From Halovenus marina (lineage in GTDB: Archaea; Halobacteriota; Halobacteria; Halobacteriales; Haloarculaceae), in assembly GCF_051414115.1 (NCBI RefSeq), contig NZ_JBLKNZ010000001.1, positions 1,488,001 through 1,552,000 on the forward strand: a stretch of 64,000 nt of DNA, in the 5' to 3' direction. Shown piece by piece: positions 8,246-15,888 of the stretch. Both the position numbers and the translations under genes were made by a program. The notes beneath the pieces were generated by a model. The model did no database searches and was not told the origin of the DNA. It was given only the letters and a program-made list of their open reading frames with translations. Within the stretch, counting starts at the first letter, position 1; each line of letters opens with the position of its first letter.

Positions 8246-8617
8246 ATGAGCGACATACATCCGACTGCCCGACGGGGGACGAAGGGAACGGGACAGGCAG
8301 TACGTGGAGCCGATAGCGCCGACCGGAAACGGATAGATTCGCTGCTCGACGCGCTCAACGACTCGGACGCCCGCACCATCCTCGAAGCAACTGTCGAGCG
8401 TCCACAGTCAGCCCGGGAGATCTCCGAAACCTGTGACCTCTCGCTGTCGACGACCTATCGAAAGGTCGATGCGCTCACCGAGGCGGGATTGCTCGAAGAG
8501 CACACCGAGGTCAAAACGACGGGCAACAACGTCAGCAGATACTCGCTCCGTCTCGACTCCGTTCGGATCTCGATCCGCGATGGGACCTTCGACCTGCAGG
8601 TCTCTCGCTGTGACTGA
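8246..8617 (+). CDS. ArsR-like winged-helix transcriptional regulator
   Basis: 123 residues. After a 30-residue polar leader comes a winged helix: LLDALNDSDARTILEAT, then SAREISETCDLSLSTTYRKVDAL as helix-turn-helix, and a wing ending NNVSRYSLRL. Such proteins act as dimeric repressors or activators. It is the only obvious transcription factor inside the 5-12 kb cluster and is itself preceded by the cluster palindrome, so it may recognise that motif and autoregulate (inference). Confidence 0.88.
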   Translation: MSDIHPTARRGTKGTGQAVRGADSADRKRIDSLLDALNDSDARTILEATVERPQSAREISETCDLSLSTTYRKVDALTEAGLLEEHTEVKTTGNNVSRYSLRLDSVRISIRDGTFDLQVSRCD

Positions 8618-8634
8618 CTCACGACAGTCAGTGT

Positions 8635-9144
8635 TCAACCAGAGAGTGGATGTGACCGCCCGAAAAGCCGCTCGAATGCGAGCAACCCTCCCGCGTGAAA
8701 CGCGGTCAGGACGACGACGCTGACGACGATGATGCCGACTTGAACGGGGGTCGAAAGCAGTCCGAGCGAGACGATGAGCGTCGTCGCACAGGCCGGTGGG
8801 TGGATCAGGTCGGTTCCGATCATCGCCCAACTCGTCAGCATGATCGAAACCGTCGCGCTCGCTGCGAGTCGGAACCCCTCGGGGGAGGCTGGCGTGAGCG
8901 TGGCGGTGATTGAGACATTCCCCGCCAGCAGCGACCAGGCGAGGAGTCCGGCGACGCCGCCGATGAGATGGCTTCCGACGATGCGGGTGGCTCGCGTCCG
9001 TTCGCTGCGCCGCTCGAAGGCGAGCACGAACGCCGAGGGGCCGAGACTCGGGAAGATGAACGGCTGTCCGGTCACCCACGCGACGCCTCCGAGAACGACA
9101 AACAGCAGTCCGGCATACAGACTCGTTCCAGCCCGCCGTCTCAT
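8635..9144 (-). CDS. HPP family integral membrane protein
   Basis: 169 residues with about four membrane helices and the family signature HPPACATTLIVSLG. HPP proteins of cyanobacteria and chloroplasts include nitrite transporters, which fits the suspected N-oxide context. The ATG at 9144 is chosen; the longer frame upstream lacks membrane character and overlaps the next gene. It lies 49 bp downstream of the oxidase-like gene and probably shares its transcript, as no cluster palindrome precedes it. Confidence 0.85.
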   Translation of the reverse strand: MRRRAGTSLYAGLLFVVLGGVAWVTGQPFIFPSLGPSAFVLAFERRSERTRATRIVGSHLIGGVAGLLAWSLLAGNVSITATLTPASPEGFRLAASATVSIMLTSWAMIGTDLIHPPACATTLIVSLGLLSTPVQVGIIVVSVVVLTAFHAGGLLAFERLFGRSHPLSG

Positions 9145-9193
9145 GCCCGAGAGTCCCGTCTCGGCTCGTATATCACCCGTGATCTCCCGAGAG

Positions 9194-10555
9194 TCAATCC
9201 GACGCCGTGTGACCCTGCTGTGAGTCAATCCGTCGTGGACTGAACCGCCCGAGCACGATTCGGTCCAGCGGCTGTGGACTGTGCCTGTGGACGACCAGTA
9301 GCATGTTCGCGATGAAGACACAGAGTCCGAGCGTCACGAGCGCGCCACCGGCACCCGTAACGGTGTCGGCGTGGAGTGCCATCTCCGAAAGGACGAGCAG
9401 AACCGTTCCGCCGAGCACGAGCGCAAAATCGACCGTCGCGAGTCGGTCGTCGTAGAGGTCGTCGATCATCGGCACCGCCTCGAAGCCGAGTCGGTCGCTG
9501 TACTGGTGGACCCAGATGATGAATGGGACGATGTGATAGAGCGTCCCCAGAATGACGAACCCGATCACGCCGAGTAGTAGGAGGTGAACGGAGCCGGACG
9601 CGCCAAACAGGTGCTGGGGCGCAGTCGGCTGGCGCACCCATGCCGAAACGGAGAAAAGCGCCCAGAGAACCAGCGCGGGCGCGAGAACGGCGTACCGACT
9701 GTGCATGGGCGTCCACTCGACGCGCATCTCGACGAGTTTGCGCCCGAGAACGACCGCGATGGCAATCGCGCCAGCGAGAACCAGGAGTCCACCGACTCGG
9801 GCGAGCGCGGGACTCTCGAACAGGCGACCACCTGCCAGCAGGACGGCGCCCGCGAGATGGCCGCCCTCCTCGACCGACTGGAGGTAGTGGTCGATTCCGT
9901 GCAACTCGGTCTGTGTGAACATCGTCCCGAGCTGGTACAGCGCGCCGTAGATGGTCGTCAGAACGGCCCCAAAGACCGCGAGCGTCGCGTGCGCGCTCCG
10001 CAGTTCGAGGTGAGAGACCGACGCCGAGGGGAGAATCCCGTGAGAGAGGTTGACCGCGAGAACCAGTCCGAGAGCCGTCAGTGCGAGAAAGAAGACGATC
10101 GCGTAGCCGAAGTGACGCTCCGTCACGTCGTACTCGTCGACGCCTACGAGCGTTCGCGAGATGTTGTAGACGAAGACCCAGAACCCGACCAGCATCACCG
10201 CCCCGAATGGGGCGAGCCAGGCGACCGTTTCCCGCACAAACGCGGTTGCGAACCCGAGCAGCCCCAGCGTGACCAGGAGTAGCTGGACGTTCGCGAGCCG
10301 TCGCGAGTGCAGGTCGACGCCCGACCAAACGGGGACGAACTGCGTCATCGCCCCCATGATCGTGAGACAGACCCAGCCAGCCAGCAACAGGTGGACGTGT
10401 GCGAGTGTGCCCCATCCGGGAACGCTATCGACGACCAGTCCGATGCCGAATCCCACGCCGACGAGCAGAACGCAGAGTCCGATGGCGAAGTGACGGAGCG
10501 GAACCGTCATCGGCGGTTGCTGGTCGGTGTCCAGATTCCCCAGGATGGCGCTCAT
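9194..10555 (-). CDS. Haem-copper-oxidase subunit I-like membrane protein (cbb3/NOR-like)
   Basis: 453 residues, about twelve membrane helices. Three helices repeat a His-x4-Gly...Gly-x-Leu/Gln...Pro pattern (AHVHLLLAGW, RSAHATLAVFG, SVHLLLLGVIG), with further His in YHIVPFIIWVHQY. This resembles cbb3/nitric-oxide-reductase-type subunit I, but the full set of six metal-ligand His of true oxidases cannot be confirmed by eye, so activity is uncertain. ATG 10555 is preferred over GTG 10561. A perfect CGAA-TATA-TTCG site lies 44 nt upstream. HPP follows in the same operon. Confidence 0.8.
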   Translation of the reverse strand: MSAILGNLDTDQQPPMTVPLRHFAIGLCVLLVGVGFGIGLVVDSVPGWGTLAHVHLLLAGWVCLTIMGAMTQFVPVWSGVDLHSRRLANVQLLLVTLGLLGFATAFVRETVAWLAPFGAVMLVGFWVFVYNISRTLVGVDEYDVTERHFGYAIVFFLALTALGLVLAVNLSHGILPSASVSHLELRSAHATLAVFGAVLTTIYGALYQLGTMFTQTELHGIDHYLQSVEEGGHLAGAVLLAGGRLFESPALARVGGLLVLAGAIAIAVVLGRKLVEMRVEWTPMHSRYAVLAPALVLWALFSVSAWVRQPTAPQHLFGASGSVHLLLLGVIGFVILGTLYHIVPFIIWVHQYSDRLGFEAVPMIDDLYDDRLATVDFALVLGGTVLLVLSEMALHADTVTGAGGALVTLGLCVFIANMLLVVHRHSPQPLDRIVLGRFSPRRIDSQQGHTASD

Positions 10556-10593
10556 AGGCACTCCTTCGACGCGCGTTCCCCTTCACCTGTCTC

Positions 10594-10605
10594 CGAATAT
10601 ATTCG
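10594..10605. promoter_or_regulatory. CGAA-TATA-TTCG palindrome upstream of oxidase-like gene
   Basis: Core of a 16-bp perfect palindrome (10592-10607). Centre 44.5 nt upstream of the ATG at 10555, matching the other copies. Probable activator or repressor site. Confidence 0.7.
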
Positions 10606-10638
10606 GATCAGACCGACCGCCGTCTGGTTTGGGGCAGC

Positions 10639-10905
10639 TCACCGAACGTGAACCCGAGTGACGTGCCCGCCACAGCCACACTGGTCGACGTACTCCCACT
10701 CGATATCGTAATCAGCGACGTCGAGTTCGTCGTAGAGAAAGTCCGCTGGATGCCCGAGATTGCCGTGCGTGACCAGATTCACGTGATAGCCTGACGCCGT
10801 GCGTGCTATCGCATCGAGAGCGTCGTCGACAGCGAGCGCTGGACTGTCGGCGTATCTGGGCTGTTCGAGGTTCGCAGACCAGGAGTTTTCGTGCGTGGTC
10901 GTCAT
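10639..10905 (-). CDS. CGCGG-motif protein, candidate radical-SAM-modified RiPP precursor
   Basis: 88 residues. A leader-like N-terminal part (residues 1-70) is followed by QCGCGGHVTRVHVR at the C-terminus. The CGCGG motif marks a small haloarchaeal family described as putative radical-SAM-modified ribosomal peptides (from memory of family naming). No radical SAM gene is visible anywhere in this window, so the maturase would have to be encoded elsewhere. Start ATG 10905 has a perfect cluster palindrome 45 nt upstream, shared with the divergent DUF2249 gene. Confidence 0.75.
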   Translation of the reverse strand: MTTTHENSWSANLEQPRYADSPALAVDDALDAIARTASGYHVNLVTHGNLGHPADFLYDELDVADYDIEWEYVDQCGCGGHVTRVHVR

Positions 10906-10944
10906 CGTCTCTAGATCTGTGGGAGCGCTATTTGTGGGTCGTCC

Positions 10945-10956
10945 CGAACCGCTTCG
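10945..10956. promoter_or_regulatory. CGAA-N4-TTCG palindrome between divergent genes
   Basis: CGAA-CCGC-TTCG, perfect. Centre 45.5 nt from the minus-strand ATG (10905) and 49.5 nt from the plus-strand ATG (11000), so a single site could control both the CGCGG gene and the four-domain DUF2249 gene. Confidence 0.65.
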
Positions 10957-10999
10957 GGGTAGCGGTCATCCGTCAGCGTCGAAATGATCGACCACGGAG

Positions 11000-12160
11000 A
11001 TGACACGAGCACTCGACTTGCGAACGCATCCAGACGAAACGCACCAGGAACTCCTCTTCGACGCGCTCGACGACGCGGAGGCGGGGACCGAGATCGCGCT
11101 GACCGCAGACCGGCAGGTCAACACGCTCCTGATTCAGTATCAAAACGACCGGGGCCGGTCGCTCACGTGGGAGCACGACGAACCCGACGGCGACCCGCGC
11201 CGACTGCAGATGACCAAGGAGGGACCACTCGACGGGGAGATGGGGTCGTTCGACGTACGTGACCTGATCCCCCAGCGGCGACACGAGGCCCTGCTCGAAA
11301 CGTTCGAGACGCTGGAGGCGGGCGAGGGGTTCGTGCTGGTGAACGACCACGACCCCAAGCCCCTGTATCACGAACTCCGATCGATGCACGGCGACAGCCT
11401 CGACTGGGAGTACGAACAGGAGGGGCGTTCCGAGTGGCGCGTTCGGATAGAGAAGACGGCGGCGTCAGATGCGAGTGAGCGAGACGTGGTCACGACCTAC
11501 GACGTCCGCGAGATTCCCAAAGCAGAGCGACATCCGACCATCCATCACCGCTACGGGATGATCCCGGAAGGTAGGACGCTGGAACTCGTCGCACCCCACG
11601 AGCCACGTCCGCTCCGCCAGGAGTTCCAAAGGCAGTACGGCGACTCGTTCGACTGGGAGATAGTCGAGCAGTCACCCGGCTACTGTCGCGTCCATGTCAC
11701 GAAGCGCGCGGAGGTTGGAGAGGGATCAGAGGCGGTATCAGGAGAATCTGCCGCCGGTGGCTGCGAACACGGGGCGAACGCCCACGGAGCAGACACAGAC
11801 GAGATTGAACAGACAGCAGCGACCGACAGCGAGACGAAACAGACGGCGGCGAACGAAAGTGAAACGAACACTGACGACTCGATAGCGATCACAGAGGAAC
11901 TCGACGTTCGGGACCTGCCGCCCGCGAAGCGCCACGAGTTGATCTTCGAGAGCTACGCCGAGCTCGACGGCGGCGAGGGGTTCGTGCTGGTGAACGACCA
12001 CGACCCCAAGCCCCTGTATCACCAGTTCGACGCCGAAGCGGGGCCGCAGTTCCGCTGGGAGTACCGACAGCGCGACGACGGCGAGTTCCGGGTGCTGATC
12101 GGAAAGAGCGGGACAGTCGAGGGAGAGGTGTCCGACGAGGAACTCGAAGCGCCGTTCTGA
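11000..12160 (+). CDS. Four-domain DUF2249 protein
   Basis: 386 residues with four DUF2249-type units: a divergent one at about 1-75, then clear units at about 83-152, 165-240 and 298-372. The last is preceded by a 55-residue Ser/Thr/Glu-rich linker with QTAA repeats. Units 2 and 4 share the segment GEGFVLVNDHDPKPLYH and a 51-bp identical DNA stretch. DUF2249 proteins are usually one domain, so this is an expanded scaffold-like form. Function is unknown; position and shared operator tie it to the CGCGG and oxidase-like genes. Confidence 0.9.
   Translation: MTRALDLRTHPDETHQELLFDALDDAEAGTEIALTADRQVNTLLIQYQNDRGRSLTWEHDEPDGDPRRLQMTKEGPLDGEMGSFDVRDLIPQRRHEALLETFETLEAGEGFVLVNDHDPKPLYHELRSMHGDSLDWEYEQEGRSEWRVRIEKTAASDASERDVVTTYDVREIPKAERHPTIHHRYGMIPEGRTLELVAPHEPRPLRQEFQRQYGDSFDWEIVEQSPGYCRVHVTKRAEVGEGSEAVSGESAAGGCEHGANAHGADTDEIEQTAATDSETKQTAANESETNTDDSIAITEELDVRDLPPAKRHELIFESYAELDGGEGFVLVNDHDPKPLYHQFDAEAGPQFRWEYRQRDDGEFRVLIGKSGTVEGEVSDEELEAPF
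11321..11371 (+). repeat. 51-bp direct repeat, copy 1 (inside DUF2249 gene)
   Basis: Identical at DNA level to 11972-12022. It encodes the same part of DUF2249 units 2 and 4 while flanking codons differ, indicating recent internal duplication or gene conversion. Confidence 0.9.
11972..12022 (+). repeat. 51-bp direct repeat, copy 2 (inside DUF2249 gene)
   Basis: Second copy of the 51-bp stretch, 651 bp downstream and in frame with the first. Confidence 0.9.
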
Positions 12161-12259
12161 CTCGCACTCGCTCTCTAATCTTCTCGGATCAACCCCGTGA
12201 GATGGCCGCGCGAGTCCGCGATAACCACGCTTAAGACTGGCCGTCCGCTCCCACCGAAC

Positions 12260-13330
12260 ATGAACACGCGGGACCTGTCGGACCACACGCCGTATCGCGC
12301 TGGCCGGGGGATCGAGGAGGTCGCACGCGATCTCGGTCTCGATCCGGAGAGTCTGGTGAAACTCTCCTCGAACGAGAACCCCTTCGGCCCGAGTCCGGCC
12401 GCAGTCGAGGCAATTTCCGGGCACGCAGAGCGCGTTCACACCTATCCGAAGGCCGCTCACACGGATCTCGAAGCGGCAATCGCAGACGAGTGGGGTGTCG
12501 ACGACCGACAGGTCTGGCTGGGCGCTGGCGGCGATGGGGTGCTCGACTATCTCGGACGGGCCATGCTCGACCCCGGCGACAGCGTCCTCGTTCCAGACCC
12601 CGGATTCGCGTATTACCCGATGAGCGCCCGGTATCACGGCGCGACGGTCGACCAGTATCGCCTCGAACGGAGCGACGACTTCGCCCAGACCGCAAGCGGA
12701 GTCCTGGAGGCCTACGACGGTCACCGGATCGTCTACGTGACGAGTCCGCACAATCCGACCGGATCGGAGATGCCGCGCGAGGAGATAGCGACGCTCGCGG
12801 CCGAAACCGACTCCGAGACGCTTCTGGTCGTCGACGAAGCATACGGCGAGTTCACCGATAGCCCGTCTGCGCGCGCGCTGGTCGACGAGCGCGACGACAT
12901 CGCGGTCCTTCGGACGTTCTCGAAGGCGTACGGTCTCGCGGGGCTTCGACTCGGCTACGCGCTGGTCCCCGAGCAGTGGGCCGACGCCTACGAACGAGTG
13001 AACACGCCCTTCGCAGTGAGTCTGATCGCCTGTCACGCCGGACTGGCGGCACTCGACGACGATGAGCACCTCGAACGAACCGTCGAAACGGTGCGGTGGG
13101 CGCGGGAGTACATTCACGACAATCTCGCGGCGCCGACATGGGAGAGCGGCGGCAACTTCGTGCTCGCCGACGTCGGCGACGGCGAGACTGTCGCAGCTGC
13201 AGCTCAGGAACAGGGCGTCATCATCCGTGACTGTTCGAGTTTCGGGCTTCCTGAATGCGTCCGGATAACGTGCGGGACTCGCGAGACCATGCCCGAAGCT
13301 ATCGAGGCGATAAACGGGGTTCTCGACTGA
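12260..13330 (+). CDS. hisC: Histidinol-phosphate aminotransferase
   Basis: 356 residues, normal family length. A PLP-dependent class I/II aminotransferase making histidinol phosphate from imidazole-acetol phosphate in histidine synthesis. Visible motifs: KLSSNENPFGPSP near the start, SPHNPTG, VVDEAYGEF, and the PLP Lys in TFSKAYGLAGLRLGY. ATG 12260 is preferred (TATA-like CTTAAG about 27 nt upstream). Its stop overlaps the start of the kinase gene (TGATG), so the two are co-translated. Confidence 0.95.
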   Translation: MNTRDLSDHTPYRAGRGIEEVARDLGLDPESLVKLSSNENPFGPSPAAVEAISGHAERVHTYPKAAHTDLEAAIADEWGVDDRQVWLGAGGDGVLDYLGRAMLDPGDSVLVPDPGFAYYPMSARYHGATVDQYRLERSDDFAQTASGVLEAYDGHRIVYVTSPHNPTGSEMPREEIATLAAETDSETLLVVDEAYGEFTDSPSARALVDERDDIAVLRTFSKAYGLAGLRLGYALVPEQWADAYERVNTPFAVSLIACHAGLAALDDDEHLERTVETVRWAREYIHDNLAAPTWESGGNFVLADVGDGETVAAAAQEQGVIIRDCSSFGLPECVRITCGTRETMPEAIEAINGVLD

Positions 13331-13887
13331 TGAGCGACGGGTCCGACCCAGATGAGGCAAGTCCACCCCGAAAAGGGGGTCTTCGCGTTGCAGTCACGGG
13401 CACGCCCGGGACGGGAAAGACGAGCGCAACGGAGGCACTCGATACGGATCTGGACGTCGTCCATCTCAACGACGTCGTTCGCGAGGAGGGGTTGACGACC
13501 GGCCGGGACGCCGAACGCGATTCGCTCGTGGTCGACATCGAGGCCACGGCGGAGTGGCTGTCCGGGAGGGAGGGCGTCATCTTCGAGTCACATCTCGCAC
13601 ACCAGTTCCCGGCAGACAGGGTCGTCGTCTTGCGCTGTCATCCCGAGCAACTCGAACAGCGCCTCGACGGGACGGACCACGCCGAGGAATCGATCACGGA
13701 GAACGCAGAGAGCGAGGCGCTCGACGTCATCCTGACCGAAGCCGTCGAACTCTACGGGCGTGAGAACGTGTACGAAATCGAGACGACAGACAGATCCATC
13801 GCGGAGGTTGCAGCGGCGATCGAGGACGTGATCAACGGCAGGCGCGAACCGTCCGCCGGAACCGTCTCCTACATCGACTATCTGTGA
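13330..13887 (+). CDS. AK6/Fap7-type adenylate kinase-like NTPase
   Basis: 185 residues. Walker A GTPGTGKT at about residues 23-30, then the HLND and VVD motifs and a LID-like segment typical of the archaeal/eukaryotic AK6 (Fap7, hCINAP) group, which has adenylate kinase/ATPase activity and helps 18S/16S rRNA maturation. The start overlaps the hisC stop by one base. The next gene, a CDP-alcohol transferase, follows 69 bp later and may be in the same operon. Confidence 0.9.
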   Translation: MSDGSDPDEASPPRKGGLRVAVTGTPGTGKTSATEALDTDLDVVHLNDVVREEGLTTGRDAERDSLVVDIEATAEWLSGREGVIFESHLAHQFPADRVVVLRCHPEQLEQRLDGTDHAEESITENAESEALDVILTEAVELYGRENVYEIETTDRSIAEVAAAIEDVINGRREPSAGTVSYIDYL

Positions 13888-13956
13888 GCCGAGGAACCAC
13901 AAATATTTGTCCAGCACCGGAGTATCCCAAAGCGAGTGTGACACGGTGAGCAGAGC

Positions 13957-14562
13957 ATGACTCTCGACTCGTTGCGACCGGTGGCCGAGCGAGTGCTCGA
14001 ACCATTCGTCGGGGGCGCGAGACGCGTCGGTCTGACGCCGAATGGCGTGAGCGTCATCGCGCTGGTGACTGCGTTGGCTGCTGGACTCAGCTTCTACGGT
14101 GCCGGGGAGATGCGGTCGCTGTATCTACTCGGTGCCGTGCTGGTGTTCTGTAACGGGATGCTCGACTTGCTCGACGGTGCGCTCGCGCGAGAACTCGACA
14201 GTCAGTCGGCCGCCGGTGACCTGCTCGACCACGTCTTCGACCGCTATTCTGACATTCTGATCCTCGCAGGGCTGGCCGCCGGTATCGAGGCGTTCGCGCT
14301 CGGATTCACCGCAGTCACGGGTGTGTTGATGACCTCGTATCTCGGAACACAGGCACAGGCTGTCGGTCTCGACCGAGTGTACGGCGGGTTGCTCGGGCGA
14401 GCGGACCGACTCGCGCTGGTCGGCGTCGTGGCGACGCTGCGAGTCCTGACCGACGCGACTGCGTACGGTCTCGGGCTGATCGGCTGGCTGCTCGTCGTCT
14501 TTGCCGTCGTCGGCCACCTGACCGCTCTCCAGCGCTTCTCCGGAGCGATGCGGGACCTGTAA
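13957..14562 (+). CDS. CDP-alcohol phosphatidyltransferase family membrane protein
   Basis: 201 residues with about six membrane helices. The signature DG-x2-AR-x8-G-x3-D-x3-D is complete (DGALAR, then GDLLDHVFDRYSD). Such enzymes join a phosphatidyl or archaetidyl group from a CDP-activated lipid to an alcohol such as inositol phosphate, glycerol phosphate or serine. The acceptor cannot be told from sequence; an archaetidylinositol-phosphate synthase is one option. Confidence 0.9.
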   Translation: MTLDSLRPVAERVLEPFVGGARRVGLTPNGVSVIALVTALAAGLSFYGAGEMRSLYLLGAVLVFCNGMLDLLDGALARELDSQSAAGDLLDHVFDRYSDILILAGLAAGIEAFALGFTAVTGVLMTSYLGTQAQAVGLDRVYGGLLGRADRLALVGVVATLRVLTDATAYGLGLIGWLLVVFAVVGHLTALQRFSGAMRDL

Positions 14563-14654
14563 ACGACCTTCCGATACGGTAATATGAGTTCGTACGAGAC
14601 GGCATCATCTGGAGTGTGCGTGCGTTTTATGCCTGCGGCCAATCTACGGCAGAT

Positions 14655-15188
14655 ATGGTTCAGTGTGAGATGTGCGGAACGGAGACGGCAAATCCAAACC
14701 GCGTCAAGATCGAAGGGGCTGAACTCGATGTCTGTGACGAGTGTACGGACTTCGGGACGGAGGTGAAAACGGACGAGGGCAGTTCGTCGACATCGACGAA
14801 GTATTCCACCTCGTCGTCTTCGAGTTCGTCTTCCAGTAGCAGCACGACGGGGGGGACGAGCGGGAGTTCCGGCGGGAGTTCATCCCGGAACACCGAGATG
14901 TTCGACGACATCGACGAAATCGCGCAGGACTACGACGAGCGCATCCGGACGGCGCGCGAGAAGGCGGGACTCAGTCAGGAGGACCTGGCGAAGCGACTCA
15001 ACGAGAAAGCGAGTCTCATCCGGAAACTCGAACAGGGGTCGACGCTCCCGACCGACGAAATTCAGTCCAAACTCGAACACGAACTCGACATCGATCTGTC
15101 CGAGAGCGGCGGTGCTGACGACACCGAGTGGGAAAGCGACTCGGATGCTGGCAGCTACACGCTCGGCGACATGGTCGAACGGAAGTGA
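14655..15188 (+). CDS. Multiprotein bridging factor 1 homologue (zinc ribbon + HTH)
   Basis: 177 residues. N-terminal zinc ribbon (CEMCG...CDECTDFG), a long Ser/Gly-rich linker (residues about 42-78), then a cro/C1-type HTH (IRTAREKAGLSQEDLAKRL, ASLIRKLEQG) and an acidic C-terminus. This is the archaeal MBF1/aMBF1 layout; the protein binds the small ribosomal subunit and may affect translation. ATG 14655 is selected because MVQCEMCG is the usual N-terminus. Confidence 0.93.
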   Translation: MVQCEMCGTETANPNRVKIEGAELDVCDECTDFGTEVKTDEGSSSTSTKYSTSSSSSSSSSSSTTGGTSGSSGGSSSRNTEMFDDIDEIAQDYDERIRTAREKAGLSQEDLAKRLNEKASLIRKLEQGSTLPTDEIQSKLEHELDIDLSESGGADDTEWESDSDAGSYTLGDMVERK

Positions 15189-15230
15189 GGAACGCGGACG
15201 GGACTGTTGATCGGGGAGAACGCCCGTCGA

Positions 15231-15776
15231 TCACAGCCGACTTTCGATGTTCTCGACGTCGAGCGATTCGGCTATCGACTCCATCTCGGCTTCGAGTTCG
15301 TCGATTTCAGCGGTCAGTTCGACGAATTCGGGGCTGCCATGCAGTTCGCGCCGACTCTTCTCGACTTCGAGGAGATTTCGCTTGAGTCGCTTTGCAGTGA
15401 GTTTGCGCTTGTGTTCGGTGTACTCGTCGAGCGAGAGCAGTCGTGAGATTGTCTCGCGCAACTCCGCTCTCGTGACCGGTTTGACGAGGTAGTCGTCGAT
15501 GCCGAGATTGATGATGTCAAAATCCGGGGCGACAGCGGTGACAAGCGCAACCCGGCAGTCGAGATTCCGGTTTTCGATCGCTGCGAGCACCTCGTTTCCC
15601 GAGACGACTGGCAGACGGCGGTCGAGCAGGATGACGTCGAACTCGTCTCCGAGCGTCTCCAGCGCTGTCTCGCCGCTGTGAACGGTCGTGACCTGATACT
15701 CGTCGTCGAGAAAATCGGTGTGTATACTGGCGAGTTCCGGGTCGTCTTCGACGAGAAGGATGCTCGGTGAGTCCAT
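15231..15776 (-). CDS. HalX-type response regulator
   Basis: 181 residues: receiver (VEDDPE, phospho-acceptor Asp in ILLDRRLP, Lys in LVKP) plus a helical HalX tail with acidic coiled-coil (ELTAEIDELEAEME). No DNA-binding domain is visible. Stands alone, with no neighbouring kinase; it is divergent from no gene and converges with mbf1. A TATA-like GATATAGC lies just upstream of the ATG. Confidence 0.92.
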   Translation of the reverse strand: MDSPSILLVEDDPELASIHTDFLDDEYQVTTVHSGETALETLGDEFDVILLDRRLPVVSGNEVLAAIENRNLDCRVALVTAVAPDFDIINLGIDDYLVKPVTRAELRETISRLLSLDEYTEHKRKLTAKRLKRNLLEVEKSRRELHGSPEFVELTAEIDELEAEMESIAESLDVENIESRL

Positions 15777-15888
15777 TCCAGCTACAGGACGCTATTGATT
15801 CACCAGCTATATCAAAGTCACCATTCCCCGCATCGGACGTGTCGTCGCTCCGTTCGATGCCATGTCACACGGACTGACACAGTGGCCA

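Noticed and set aside
11738..13366. 542-codon minus-strand open frame over the DUF2249 gene and hisC
   Set aside because: It is a shadow of the GC-rich hisC and DUF2249 genes; no recognisable domain, while the plus strand encodes clear families.
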